The notes: generated by a model not told the origin, from the sequence alone. A stretch of 64,000 nucleotides of DNA from Chinchilla lanigera (GCF_000276665.1 NW_004955484.1:796090-860089); one strand, 5' to 3'. Numbered from the stretch's first letter, positions 24,405 through 35,990 are shown. Translations and numbers: made by a program.

Positions 24405-24910
24405 ATTTGGGGACTACAATATAGTTTTATTTATTTTTTAATTGGCAAGTAAGTATGAAAGGTGTGTAACATGATGCTTTGATATTTGTATACAGTGTGG
24501 CTAAATCAAACTGTTTAACATACACATTGCCTCACATGCTTACTTTTGTAGTGAGAACACTCAAAAAGGAAAAATCCATGTTCATTTGTGCTTTTTCATA
24601 ATTATAAATGCGGTGACCTATGCTTTAAACATTTTTTTTGTTTCTGTGAAAATGTCTGTTAATCCAGCCAATAATTATTTACGAGAAAAATGGAGCATAT
24701 TATTGTTCTTCAGGTACAAAAACTACTCCCCCAAAACTTAGTTACCTGAATTGTCCTGAGATTATTTTTAAAATTGAACTTAATAAGGAAGAAAGACATG
24801 AAGAAAGGGAGGGAAGGAGAGAGGGAAGGAGAGAAGAGGGAGGGAAGTGGGGAGGGAAGGAGGGAGAGAGAGAGACAGAGAGAGCACATCTCCTCTCTTA
24901 GCAATTATCA
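24405..24910 (+). mobile_element. L1MA-like 3'-UTR fragments around a GGAA/GA-rich insert
   Basis: 24425-24550 reads like an L1MA 3' UTR (GGTGTGTAACATGATGCTTT, 'tatacagtgtggctaaatcaaactg', 'acacattgcctcacatgcttac', 'gtgagaacactcaaaa'). The continuation 'atctcctctcttagcaattatcaa' is displaced to 24888-24910. Between them lie ~330 bases, including a GGAA/GGGA/GA-rich tract at 24788-24887. Confidence 0.65.
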
Positions 24911-25084
24911 ATGTCTTGATTGCAAATGAGGTGTGAGTCATCCCTGCCGTACAATCCTTCAATCCTGGGAAATCTTCCAATTGCAAAATGAATGACTGTT
25001 TTAAGATATGCCTACCCACAGCTCAATCAATACTGATCCTCCTTTGTTTATTTGTGCTTAACTTATTATAAACTAGTGAGTTTT

Positions 25085-25300
25085 TTCCATTTGTATATTA
25101 GTGGTCTCCACACTGAGATTTTAGGGAACAGGAGCTGTATCTGATGGTTGAATTCCATTGCCATTGTTGCCTGGCACATAAGTGATCCATAAACACTTAC
25201 TGTTTAAAAAATATTGTCTTTCCCATTGTACATCTTCTCTTAAACTTTAAAGGGTTAAATAAGTTAATACATGTAAAATCCTTAACAGTCTTCTGCACAG
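25085..25300 (+). mobile_element. L2 3' end, followed by a MIR-like scrap
   Basis: 25090-25205 has the wording of the L2 tail: 'gggaacaggagctgtatctgatgg', 'gttgcctggcacataagtgatccataaacactta'. Then 25245-25300 ('gggttaaataagttaatacatgtaaaatccttaac') resembles MIR in antisense. Confidence 0.6.
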
Positions 25301-26140
25301 CTGAAATAAAAAATAAATTGGAACCCCGATTTCACCTGACTCAAATCCCTGCTTCTTTGAAACAGACCTAAGTATTTCATACCATTTTCTCTTTGCTGTC
25401 TGATCTTTCCTTTCACTAATAATGGAGAATTAATATCAAAAGTATATATAAATCATTCATTATTTGACAGTATTCCCCTATACTCTCTTCCCAACATACT
25501 TTTTCTCAGTATTACATTTTTATAAGTGCAATACAGTTATTTAAGAAAGAAAAACACTACGAATTTCCATGTCAATTATTTTTACAGTGGTTTTCTAAAT
25601 TACATGGGCATTTAAAAAGAATGAGTGTCAGATTAAGCTATAGTGTACACATGCCACACATGAACTGTTCTGTAGCAATTTTGCAGAATGTCAATGGCAC
25701 CAAGGTTGAGTATAATTAGGTAATTCACAAACTGATTTTTATTCTAAAAGCCAATAAACTACTCTAAAACTCCCTTACAGTCACAAGCTCCTGAGCCAAG
25801 CAATGTGATGTTTAGAAATATTAAGGCAAAAATAAATTTCATATAGTATTTTTACTGGCTTTCTGTCTGTTAACATCTCAGTAGAAATCTTAAACAGCAA
25901 AATAGCTGACTCGATTTATTGACATTCAAAATATCTCTGGCACTTTATGATAATTATGTGAAGTACTAATGGCATTTAAATTTTATTTAGTTATTAGACT
26001 TCTTTAGAGCTTTAGCTCCAGAATCCAAAGTGCTTTATAAAGAATTGATAAGCCCCATTATTCAGAAAGCAAGAACCAAAAGAACTCATTTAATTGTGCA
26101 TTACTGCGCGGTGATGTTTTTGCTTTTATTTATGAAAGGA
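25301..26140. other. Unique AT-rich DNA
   Basis: No repeat recognised. The segment 25740-26090 has an even texture without repeat hallmarks and could be conserved non-coding DNA, but nothing in the sequence alone proves it. Confidence 0.4.
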
Positions 26141-26149
26141 AGAAGGCTG

Positions 26150-26270
26150 AATTCCACTAAGTTTCATGTTAGTTACCTCCTTAAAGGCCCTGTCTCCAAA
26201 AACAGGCATTTTGGGAATAGGGGCTCAACATATGAATTTATCAGGAATACAGTTCAGTCCATAAAAGCCT
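26150..26270 (-). mobile_element. MLT1-like LTR fragment
   Basis: Plus strand: 'gttacctccttaaaggccctgtctccaaaaacaggcatttt...gggctcaacatatgaattt...cagttcagtccataa', the antisense of the MLT1 5' part. Confidence 0.65.
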
Positions 26271-26659
26271 GAAACAGTTTGCCTGGGCTAACAGGTTTGT
26301 ACACAATAAAGCACAACACAGAGTCACAAACACACCCCAGGCACCCATAGAGGGGTACAGATCAACACAGCAAAGACCTCTCTCGGCCTGACTGTGTGCA
26401 TAAATTTTATGGCTCTCAGACACCGCCACTCTGAACAATTTGTATTGTGAAAAACAAACCCTCTTTTACACAAGTGAAATTACAATACAATTTAAACCTT
26501 AGCAAGCATCCAGGCACAGCCAAAGTGCCTGTGCCCCTTCCTTACAGCGCTGTGTCAGCCCTGGGTACACTTAGGAGTTACCCTCAATAGACGGAGTGAA
26601 CAAGCAGGAGATACTCAGGAGCCCCAAGCGGAAGAAATCATCAGCTAAAAGCAAGTGGG

Positions 26660-27100
26660 CTAAAAGGACCGTATTCAAGCACTGATTTTGCAAAAGTTTC
26701 AATTAACTTTGGAGGAAAAAGCAAAGGAGTTGACACAAACTTGACCTAATTGCTGGGCACATCACTTTTTGGTGGCAAATGATTGATTGTTATAAGAGGT
26801 TTCAGGGATTACAGGTGATGTGTTTACATATAACATTTATGCAGAAACAAGAGGACTCATTCATTAACACAATTTGGGTTGCTTTTTTTAAATACCTCAA
26901 CACAAACACTGTATGTATCTCCTAGGAGGCCTGTCTGAGAATGAAAAGCTAGGTTCTATGATAATTGATACAAATGACTCTTGTTTGAATGTGCCCTTTT
27001 GTTCATGATTTCAGCCAGCCTCGATGTTGCCTGAATTGTCGACAGATAATGAGTATTTCGGGTCATAAATGCAAATACAGCATCGTCTTATTCCACATGC
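26660..27100. other. Repeat-free block with homeodomain- and POU-type motifs
   Basis: I see no transposon signature here. It contains a perfect POU octamer ATGCAAAT (27069-27076), several TGATTGATTG/TAATTG-like motifs (26780-26800, 26960) and a CpG-containing patch GAATTGTCGACAGATAATGA (27034-27053). This texture is typical of mammalian conserved enhancers. The call is inference, since conservation cannot be seen from one sequence. Confidence 0.35.
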
Positions 27101-27174
27101 CAGTGGGTCCCAAGGATGGAAGCTGACCTGCTCAGTGGAGACACCCCTTGGTCTGTGGGCATTCGCTCCATAAC

Positions 27175-27640
27175 CGTTCCCTCTAACAAGTTATCACAAA
27201 CACTGACATAAAGTTTCACAGGTTGGAAGTCTGACGCGGTCTCACCAGGTTACGATAAATGTATGGGGAAGGACTGGGTTCCCTTCTGGGAGCTGTAGGG
27301 AAGGATCCTTTCCCACATCCATGCAGAATGTTATGTTCATATAGACATTGTGGTTGTGGCACTGAGGTCTCTGTTTTCATCCTAGCACACAGCTAAGAGC
27401 TGCTCCCGGTTCTCTAGGCTGCCCACAGTCCTTGGTTGGCCCCCCTCTTCTGTCTTTAAGGCAGCAATAACGAGTCCCTCTCACACTTTGAACCTCTCCT
27501 CCTATTATCATTGCATCTCTGTGACTATGCCAGGAGAATGCTTTCTACTTTTAAAATGGATGTGATTAGACTGAGTACGCCTGAATAATCCTTAGCTCAA
27601 GGTGCATACCCTTGATCACATCTTCACAGTTTTCTTTGCC
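27175..27640 (-). mobile_element. MLT1-like MaLR LTR
   Basis: Plus strand order 'agttatcacaaacactgac...aaagtttcacaggttggaagtctgac...ggaaggatcctttcccac...aataatccttagctcaaggtgcatacccttgatcacatcttcacag' follows the antisense of MLT1-class LTRs. It is heavily diverged. Confidence 0.55.
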
Positions 27641-28628
27641 AGGGAAGGGAAGGGATTCAGGTTCTAGCAATTAGGGTACCTTAGGTTCATTACTGTGCCT
27701 ACTATACCATGCACAAAGGCTTTAGGTTCACATGTTGGGCATCTCGCTGTTATTGCATGTTCAGCCTCTCTCCTTTTCTTCCCCATTACTATGCCCAGAA
27801 ATTCAGCGTGAAATGAACAAGAGCTATCACTTCCTTTCGCGCTGGCTTTTTAGCTTTTCAGATTTGGGAGACATTTGAATGATGTGACTTCGAATCTGTT
27901 CCTCGCGAAAGCTCAGCCACACCACTGCACTGCATACCCTCCACAAAGAGCCTAATTTGGCTTCTATTTTCCTTATTCATACTCTAGATCCAGAAAATTA
28001 GCCCCTGTGAACCACTGAATTTATCATAAATTTTAAAAGACAAAAATTTTTCAAACATAATAATTTGTGGTGTTGATTACCTCCAAGAAATGTGCTTCAG
28101 AAACAACTTCAATTAAGACAAAAAAGTTTTTTAGTAAGTGGAGTGGATGTACAAACATTAAAAGAAGGAAGGAAAGATCCCTCTTTATAATTAAATGGAT
28201 TTCATTTAATCAATTTTCTCATTGATTCTTCTACCACTTGAATTGCTATTAAAATCAGATGCAAAGATTTGGCTTTCATATTAAGAGATAAAGCTCATAA
28301 ATATCCTTCATTACATCTTAATTCATTCTAAATAGGAATAATAATGAACACTGTAATTCAGTTTTTAAAAAGTGGATCCAACATGCAGCTGTTTATTTTG
28401 GAGCAATCTGCACATGACCAAGGACAGATAAAAGGAACAAATGCCCCGTGGACATGAGTGTGACCTTGTTCTCCCAGTGTCTGTGCCTACACACACATCT
28501 GCTCCACGTGGCACTACCTAGTACACAGCTTGCAAACCTCAAAACTATTTACAGTAAGATGTTTCATCGCTGTCCAAGGTGCCCACCAGTCAGTAAGATA
28601 ACCCCTCCTTCACTTCTTGAATTTTTTC
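27641..28628. other. Unique DNA with a short CpG-bearing inverted repeat
   Basis: CTTTCGCG (27834-27841) is matched by CGCGAAAG (27904-27911), an 8-bp inverted repeat in otherwise CpG-poor DNA. 28020-28360 is AT-rich with homeobox-like ATTA/TAAT motifs. No gene recognised. A small frame at 28448-28765 overlaps the L1 start and is not a gene. Confidence 0.4.
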
Positions 28629-28643
28629 TCCCTAGCATTTCTT

Positions 28644-29089
28644 TTTTCTTTTTCTTTTTTTACTTTAAAGAGAATAGCAAAAACAGAAAGAAAAAAAGGA
28701 ATAGCAAAATGCAAACAAAACAAAGCAAGAACATTAAAAATGATACGGGATTTCAAACTAAATGATAGGCAGTAACAGTGGTTGTTCTATTACATATTGT
28801 TGTCTTCAATGAAGTTGCTCAGATTACCAGATGTAAGAATGCAAGACTGATCAAACCACTAAAGAGAATAAGAAGATAATAATTTTAAAAAACATTAGAG
28901 ACAATACAGAATTTCACTGGACAAGATGGTAGAAATTCACCAGGGGTTGTTATATTGCATAGTGTTGTCTTCACATCAGTTGCTCAGATAACCAGATATA
29001 AGCATGCCAATTCGGTCAACACATAAAAAAATTTAAGCATTAACTGTTCCTTTCAATAAACCACCAAACATCAGCAGTACAGTTATCCC

Positions 29090-29135
<46 letters not shown>

Positions 29136-30453
29136 TTTGTCTTAGTTCTTTCTTTCTTTTTCCTCTTTCCCTCATCCCAGTTGTTCCTTCCTTTGAGCAA
29201 TTTCTTTCCCTTCCATATTATCTATTGTACATTTTGGTTTTTATTTACTGTTTCATGTTCTTACACTAGGGAGACAATACGATGCTTACACATGCAGGTC
29301 TGATTTATTTCACTTATGAATATGGTCTCTAGTTGCATCCATTTACCTACAAAAGCCTCAAGTTTACCTGTTTTTATACCTGAGTAATACTCCATTGTAT
29401 AAAAATACCACATTTTTTTATCCATTTCTCAGTTGATGGGCATTTGGGTCGTTTCCAAGATTTAGCTATGACAAATTGTACTACTATAAACATGGGCGCA
29501 CATATATCGCTGTGGTATGATGTTTTTAATTCTTCTGGGAACATACCCTGAAGGGGAATAGCTGGGTTAAATGGGACCTCTAATCCTAGTTTTGTGAGGA
29601 ATCTCCACACTGATCTCCACAGTGATTTCCCCAATCTACACTTCCAGCAGCAGTGGAGAAGGGTTCCTTTTTCCCCACAGTCTCTCCAGCATTTGTCACT
29701 GGTTGATTTCTTAATGATAGCCATTCTTTCTGGGGTGAGATGAAATCTCAGTGTTGTTTTAATTTGCATTTCTCAAATGACTAATGATGTTGAACATTTT
29801 TTCATGAATGTATTCGCCATTAGTATTTCTTCATGTCAGAAATGTGTATTCATCTCAGATGTCCATTTTTGGATTGGGTCTTTGAAGTTTTGGGGTCTGA
29901 CTTTTTTTAATTCTTTACATGTTCTAGAGAGAAGTCTTTTGTCTGAGAGGCAGTTGGCTAAAACTTTTTCTCAGTTAGTGGGTTTTCTTTTTACTGTATT
30001 GGTGATTTCTTTTCATGTGTAAAAACTTTTCAATAAGATGGCCGCTTTGTCAAGGATACGGTGGCTGAGTGTGTTTGTAACTGTGTCTGCATCTTCTAAT
30101 CTGTTCCATTGGTCTTCAGGTCTGTTTTTTTTTTGCCAGTACCATGCTGATTTTGTCACAGTAGCTTTGTAGTAAAATTTCAAGTCAGGGATTGTGATGT
30201 GTGTTGCCTTTCCCTTGTTTCCCAGAATTGCTCTTGCTATTCCTCTTATTTCTCTCTCTTGTCTAATTGCTCTGTCTAATATTGCCAGAACTATATTGAA
30301 TAGGAGTGGTGACAGTGGACATCCTTGTCTTGTTCCTGATTTTAAACTGAAAGCTTTCCATTTTTGACCATTTAGAGTAATGTTGGCTGTTGGTTTGTCA
30401 TAGATGGTTTTTATCAGATTGAGGTATAAAGACTATCTATTCCTATTTTCTGT
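28644..30453 (-). mobile_element. LINE-1 with two internal deletions
   Basis: Perfect 15-bp duplication TCCCTAGCATTTCTT flanks it (28629-28643 and 30454-30468). On the minus strand it begins in the reverse transcriptase domain ([19 protein letters not shown] near 30350) and jumps at about 30228 from the segment ..REIRGI to ..[10 protein letters not shown], losing the region with the catalytic FADD motif. A second jump near 30040 goes from ..ILDKA to ..ILLKSF. The C-terminal part (29769-29374) keeps [13 protein letters not shown] and [19 protein letters not shown]. The 3' UTR has two module copies and a TA repeat of about 20 units (29092-29132). It is dead. Confidence 0.92.
29092..29132. repeat. 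TA microsatellite in an L1 3' UTR
   Basis: About 20 uninterrupted TA units. The same position in other copies of this L1 carries AT-rich repeats of other lengths (near 7170-7230, 13178-13195 and 51841-51900). Confidence 0.9.
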
Positions 30454-30468
30454 TCCCTAGCATTTCTT

Positions 30469-32539
30469 ATATAACATTCTATATAAGAAAATCATTTATG
30501 TGATCAGATATAAAAATACTCCTGTGCCCTCCATACTGTCAGTTAGTAGCTTTATGGCAGATAGAGAGACATCCTCCTCCCTTTGACTTGGCTTCAGCAT
30601 CTTGGGTCACACCATCTGGAATATAAGTACTAGTGGTGACATGCTAGAGTCAAGACAAGGGCTACGACATTTATTTTGAAACAATCATTATTCTTAGAAG
30701 GTTTTATTTGAATCCTTTCCTTTTCGCCTTAGGGGAGAAAATGTTTATTTGATTTTTTTTATAGTCTACATATCTTCTGTTGCTCTGTTCAACTTTCTGT
30801 CCCCTCAGGTGACCTGAGCATAGCAACAGCAAAAACCAGTAATAATGGGACCATTGTGTGTGAAACAGCCACAAGAATGTGACTCAGTGTGTGTTTTTCA
30901 CAACCATACTCTTAGGCTCATATTCCTGCCAGGTTGGCTGCCGTGAGAATATCAAGTCACCTCTGACAGAGAAGCCGGGTTTGTTTGGGATGTTCTCCCT
31001 TAAATAAAACCACAGAAAATCAAATAGCTACCTCCAAACTATCCTGTAATATTGTGACAGAGCTCAGGAGCCATGAACTTCCTTCCCAGATGAGCCTATT
31101 GCTCTGTGACCTGGAGTAGGTTCTGAAATCCTCAGCCCTCACTACCTATCTGTATAATGAACATTCTCTAGAAGAAGCTTCCTGCTGGCTAGACTATGCT
31201 ATCATTTTAGAACTCACATTCTAAAATTTTAGAATTCAAATTTAACTTCTGAAGTTATATTTATGACTTAGGATGGAAGTTATGATTTTAGAATCTAACA
31301 ACCATCCTCCAAGGACAGAAAACCTACTTGGGATTTGCAAACACCATGAGTGGATCAAAACTAATGCAAGAACAAGTCGTTTTTTCCAGGTTGTATCTCA
31401 AAGTCCACTCCACACCTACATTTCAAGAACAAAGAGAATGGCTGATGAAGAAAGTCCTATTTCAGCCTATCACTCATTCTGCAGATAAAAGGAAGACCTG
31501 AGAGTGGCAGACTGTTGATGCTCCTTCCCATATTGCCTCAGGAATGAATATTTAACTCGCTTCAACCACCATGAGTTGAGCTCTAACCATGTGCGTACCA
31601 CGATGTGCTGGCTGCATACAACCACGAGAAGAAATTAGACAATGGTCCTAATATTAACATCAACTCGATCAAGATAATTGCAAAACACTTTTAAAATATT
31701 ACTTGTGATATAATCCATGAAGAGTGATAATTGTGAGCACAAAAAACAAGGATTAAATGAACTTTAATTTGACATAATGCTTACATTTCTGAAGAAATAG
31801 GATGTATGTAATAAAACTATGCAGTGAGAGAAGAGAAAATTAACTGCCGCTGAAAAGCTGACACTGAAACAGGACTGAGGCTTTTGTGCTAAATAAAGAC
31901 ATCAATTTGGCCACTCTTCATATGATGGGAAAATCATGGTGGGATGTAAAGGGAAATAAAAGTTAATGATTTTGGAGCAAAGCTGCATGATGCAAGTGCT
32001 CCATGGGGAATAAACAGACCAGGAGCCAGTCAGAGGGTTCTCTGAGATGAAGGTCAGTATCTAGTCCATTCTGTAGAATCGATACTGTACCTTGGACCTG
32101 CAGTAAGTCTCATAAGTCATGGATTGACTGGGCCATGTATCAACTTCCACACTACATAGCTCTCAATGCCTCTCATCGGCAAGCACTGCTGAGCAAAAAC
32201 CTGTGATCAGAATCTGCAATGGAGGTGGAATACTGACTGCCCACACACAGACCAGCAGGGAAAGAGGGGAGACAGCTAACAGCAAGAAAAGTTCCAACCC
32301 TCTCAGAAGACCACATGTCAATCCCAGAATAGATTTCCAAAGGTAAAATGAAATTGGCAGCAGAAGCTTCCTCTGAATATCCATTCCATTGATGAGGTTG
32401 GTCTCAATGAAAATTGACATAACACACCTATCAGAAAGGCCCAGAGATCATATAAATGTTCAGTCTTCTTTTTTGCTCTGTTTTCTCAGGGAAAAATATT
32501 TGAAGAAATAGAGGAAGAAACGGAAAAACATCAGAACTA
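30469..32539. other. Unique intergenic DNA with weak MIR/L2 traces
   Basis: 31080-31170 has a MIR-like antisense wording ('gctctgtgacctggagtagg...cctcagccctcac'). 31540-31660 resembles an L2 or MIR tail ('gagctctaaccatgtgcgtacc...'). The frames at 31273-31488 and 32163-32420 have no domain. No gene is supported. Confidence 0.45.
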
Positions 32540-32660
32540 GGAAATACCATTCATTCATCATATACCTACCAAATCAGGCACTCTTCCAGGCATTAACTGT
32601 AAGCAAAATCATCAAAAATCCCTCCTTTCCTAGCTCTGCCTACCAAAGGTAGGCAGAAAT
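32540..32660 (+). mobile_element. Old L2/MIR-like fragment
   Basis: 'cattcattcatcatatacctaccaaatcaggcactcttccaggcattaactg...aaaaatccctcctttc' has the wording of an ancient widespread LINE/SINE 3' region. The family assignment is loose. Confidence 0.45.
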
Positions 32661-33017
32661 CAACAAAAAGCAAACCTGTATAGTATGTGAGAAGGTGATT
32701 ACTTCAATAGAGAAACACACACTACCGACAGCAAAGGCAATATCTGGACCTTCATCAGGCTTTGTGTTCTGAAAGTACCCACTGCCCAGGCAAACCAAAT
32801 ACTTGGCTTCACCCCATTTCCTCTTTGCAGCTTGACCTCCTGAACTAGTCACCAAAAACTATGCAAAATAGGCAAGTTTGGGAATCAATCCCAACTCCTG
32901 TCTCCATCTAGTAATTGATCTGATGGACAAGAAAAATAAAGCTGTGAACTCTAATTGTATAATTAGTAACATTTGCCTAATGCATTTGTGACCCGCTCAC
33001 CCTTCTAAACACTTAAT

Positions 33018-33542
33018 GTGTATGACAGTTCATCTTGATTATCACTTTGACTGGCGTGAGAGACACCTAGGAAATTAGGAAGCACATTTTGCAGTGCGGC
33101 TGTGAGAGTAATTTCAGACATGATGGCTGTGTGGGACAGCAAACTAAGGAGGGAAGACCTGCTCTGAATGTGGGTGGCACCAGCCAATAGGGCGGGGACC
33201 CAGGGCTTGCTTGAGCTGGTGCATCTTTTGCTGCTCCCATCACCCATGGACGCCAGGCTCCGGCTTGCTCAGCCTGTCCATGTGAACCCATACTAGAAGC
33301 TCCCCAGAGGACTTCCAGGCCTTCAGCCTCAGACGGGGGCTGCATCTTTGGTCCCTGTTATTCTGAGGCTTCCAGCTTCTTGGACTGAGAAGCTACTGGA
33401 TTCTCTGTCTCTCCCGTATGCAGACAGCCACTGTGGAACTATCCAGCTTCTGACCCTCCAAGCCAATCTAATAAATCTCCTTTTATAAGTATGTATAGAT
33501 TCTACTGGTTCTGTTCTTCTAAAGAATCTTGGCCAATATAAT
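33018..33542 (+). mobile_element. LTR-type repeat, family A
   Basis: Starts 'tgtatgacagttcatcttgattatcactttgactgg' and ends 'ccaatctaataaatctccttttata...attctactggttctgttcttctaaagaatcttggccaatat'. This is the common mammalian repeat with TGTGATGGTTAATTTTATG at its start and TATTGGTTCTGTTTCTCTGG near its end, with an AATAAA signal. I treat it as an LTR but do not assign the family name. Two other copies are in this window (35113-35547 minus, 42072-42431 plus). Confidence 0.65.
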
Positions 33543-33630
33543 ATGTTCACTAATTTCATGCTCATATTGCCTCAATACGATATGTTTATTGTCATTCCTG
33601 GTTTTCATAAGAGAAGACTAGGACAGCAAA

Positions 33631-34051
33631 TGTTATGGTTTGGTTTGGGTCTAGATGTCCACCCCAAGCCTCATGCAATTTCAGATGGGGCTTATGGGGG
33701 GCTTTTTCCGAGGTGACTGAATCTAGAGCATGCAATTGATTCATAGTGCAATGCTAAGATTAAGGGTGCTGGGGCTAAGGGTGGGTGATTGCTGGATCAG
33801 TCTGCTGATTGGATCATCACTGCCCTAATCCTAGTAGACTGGATACAATATAAGGGGTAGGCTTGTCTCTCCCGGCTCGTTGCTTTGCTATAGTATGCCC
33901 ACCATGAACTGTTTTCTGCCAAGCCACCTGCCTTGGAGCCAGTTGATTATGAACTGAAACCTCTACCAACTCTGAGCTAAATGAACCTTTCTTCTCTTAA
34001 CTTTGGGGATCAGGTATTTTGTCTCAGCAATGAGAAAAGTAATTAAATTCA
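33631..34051 (+). mobile_element. MaLR-type solo LTR
   Basis: Nearly complete: starts TGTTATGGTTTGGTTTGGGT, contains AAATGAACCTTTC in place of AATAAA, and ends GTATTTTGTCTCAGCAATGA then GAAAAGTAATTAA. It aligns over its whole length, reversed, to 43347-43747. No exact 5-bp duplication is visible (GCAAA on the left). Confidence 0.8.
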
Positions 34052-34113
34052 TTCTATGAAGAGTGGAGCTTGAATTTGAATCCAAACATTGTGTTTCCAG
34101 ACACTGTGTCTCT

Positions 34114-34207
34114 CTTTTCTTGTTTTTATTTTTTGTACCGGAGATCAAACTCAGGACCTTGTGCTTGCCAGGCAAGAGCTTATGCTGCTGAGCTATACCC
34201 CTGGACA
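34114..34207 (-). mobile_element. ID SINE
   Basis: Antisense ID (GTACCGGAGATCAAACTCAG ... GAGCTATACCCC). Perfect 16-bp duplication CAGACACTGTGTCTCT (34098-34113 and 34208-34223). Confidence 0.92.
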
Positions 34208-34367
34208 CAGACACTGTGTCTCTTAATTCCCACTGCACAGTGTACCAATGCTTTGGTTACCCAAGTGATGCTGATATCCAACCATCTCTCTGCATCTGAT
34301 AGTCCACCTCATATCTACATTTGGACTGTGATGGGCAACATGAAATTGATGCACTCAAAATAAAATT

Positions 34368-34510
34368 TAACCAGTGGGTGTACATCTGTAATACTAGCAT
34401 CTGGAAGCTGAGGCAGGAGGATCACTGTAAGTTTGAGGTCAACCTGGGTTACATAGTTTAAGGCCAGCCTGAACTACAGAGCAAGATCTTGTCTCAAAAA
34501 AATAAAATAA
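34368..34510 (+). mobile_element. B1 SINE
   Basis: 'ccagtgggtgtacatctgtaatactagcatctggaagctgaggcaggaggatcactgtaag', then the duplicated 'aggtcaacctgggttacatag/aggccagcctgaactacagag' and an A-rich tail. Confidence 0.85.
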
Positions 34511-34526
34511 AGAAAAATAATAAAAT

Positions 34527-34722
34527 TTAGTTGGGTGTGATGGTACACACCTATAAGTCCAGCACTCTAGGAGAGTGAGACAAGAGGATCACAAGTTTAA
34601 ACGCAACCTCAACAATTTAGCAAGACAATCTCTCAAATAAAAATAAAAGTGTGGGAATGTAGCTTGGTGTAACAGCCTTGGTTTCAATCCCCAGTACTGC
34701 AAAAAAAAAAAAAAAAAATTAA
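34527..34722 (+). mobile_element. B1-dID dimeric SINE
   Basis: B1-like left half ('gttgggtgtgatggtacacacctataagtccagc') joined by an A-rich linker to an ID-derived right half ('gtgggaatgtagcttggtgtaacag...gtttcaatccccagtactgc') and an A tail of about 18. Confidence 0.8.
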
Positions 34723-34794
34723 ATAAATAAAGCTTGAAGAATCTCTTAAGACATACTGCCCTCCTCTTATTTTTCACCTCTGCACACCTGCTCT

Positions 34795-35990
34795 TCATCC
34801 AGGCTCCAGAACTGTCTTATTTATAAATAGCATGCCATTTACCCAGCTGCTCCAGCCCCAAACTTAAGCTTTGCCTTATCTTTTTCTCTCGTATCCTTCA
34901 TCCAAACTGTTTGAAAATCCTCCAAAATATTCCCAAAATCCGTCACTGTCCAATCATATTCTGGCTACTGTTAGGTCCACCTGCCAGACCAGAGCAGCCT
35001 CCCTGCTCCTCTCCTCCCGCCAAGAATCAATCCTCCCTCCTAGCAGTCTGAGCAATTTTTTAAAATGTGCCAGATCAGATCATGCCCCTGCTCAAACCAG
35101 TCTGCTGGTTTCTACATTAGGCAGGGCTCTTCAGAGACCTGGAACCAATAGAAGATATTACAGAAAGAGATTTATTTTAAGAAACTGCCTCACATGATTA
35201 TGGGACCTGACAAGCTCAAAATCTGTAGGCCAGACTCACAGACTGGCAATTCTAGCAAAAAAATGTTGTCTTGAGGCCAAAAAGTTGGAAACTCAGGAAG
35301 AATTTTTACGTTCCAGTCTGGAACCAGAACTTCCTATTTGAAGGACCTCAGACTTTTCTCTGATAGCTTTCAACTGATTAGGTGAAGCCCACCACATTGT
35401 GAAAAATAATATGCTTTATTCAAAGTCTGCTGACTTAAATGTAAATCATGTCTAACAAACACCTGCACTACAACACTGAGACTGGTGTTTGACCCAGTAT
35501 CCTGGTGCCATAGTGCAAACCAAGTTGACCCGTAATTAACTTTCACAGCTTCCCATTGTCTTGGGAAGAGGGCTCGAGTTTGGTGGACTTTTTTTCTGCT
35601 CTCATTTTCCCTGTTTTCTAGACCACCTGGCCTTCTTGTTCTGTATGGGCTGTGTTCCTTCCTGTCTACAGAAGGGCTTGCTTTGCTGCTTCTTTTACCT
35701 GAATGCCTCCACCTGCCTCCCTCCCTCCCTCACTTCCTCCGGATCTCCGCTCTGATGTCATGTGCTCACAGAGCACTTCCTAACCAGCTTGTCTCAGACA
35801 CACCACACACCGGGAGCCTGTATCGATCTCAGACCTGTCTGCCTTCATGGGACCTACCAGCCCCAGAAGCATGTTGTTTGTTGACTGAGTGTCCTCCACA
35901 GCCAGAATGTTATCTCTGGTTTCATTCATTACCTGGTCGAATTGTGCCATATTGTAGGCACTCAGTAAATAAAGCTGAGTAAGTGAAGGG
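34795..35990 (+). mobile_element. L2 element, 3' part, split by an LTR
   Basis: 34795-35112 and 35548-35990 together follow the L2 3' region: 'agatcatgcccctgctcaaaccagtctgctgg' before the break and 'cttcccattgtcttggg', 'ccacctggccttcttgttc', 'agagcacttcctaacca', 'tgtaggcactcagtaaataaagctgag' after it. L2 is an ancient LINE; the remaining open frames are not coding. Confidence 0.75.
35113..35547 (-). mobile_element. LTR-type repeat, family A, inside L2
   Basis: Plus strand starts 'tacattaggcagggctcttcagagacctggaaccaatagaag' and ends 'caagttgacccgtaattaactttcaca', the reverse of the 33018-33542 repeat. Flanks GTTTC / GCTTC could be a 5-bp duplication with one mismatch. Confidence 0.7.
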
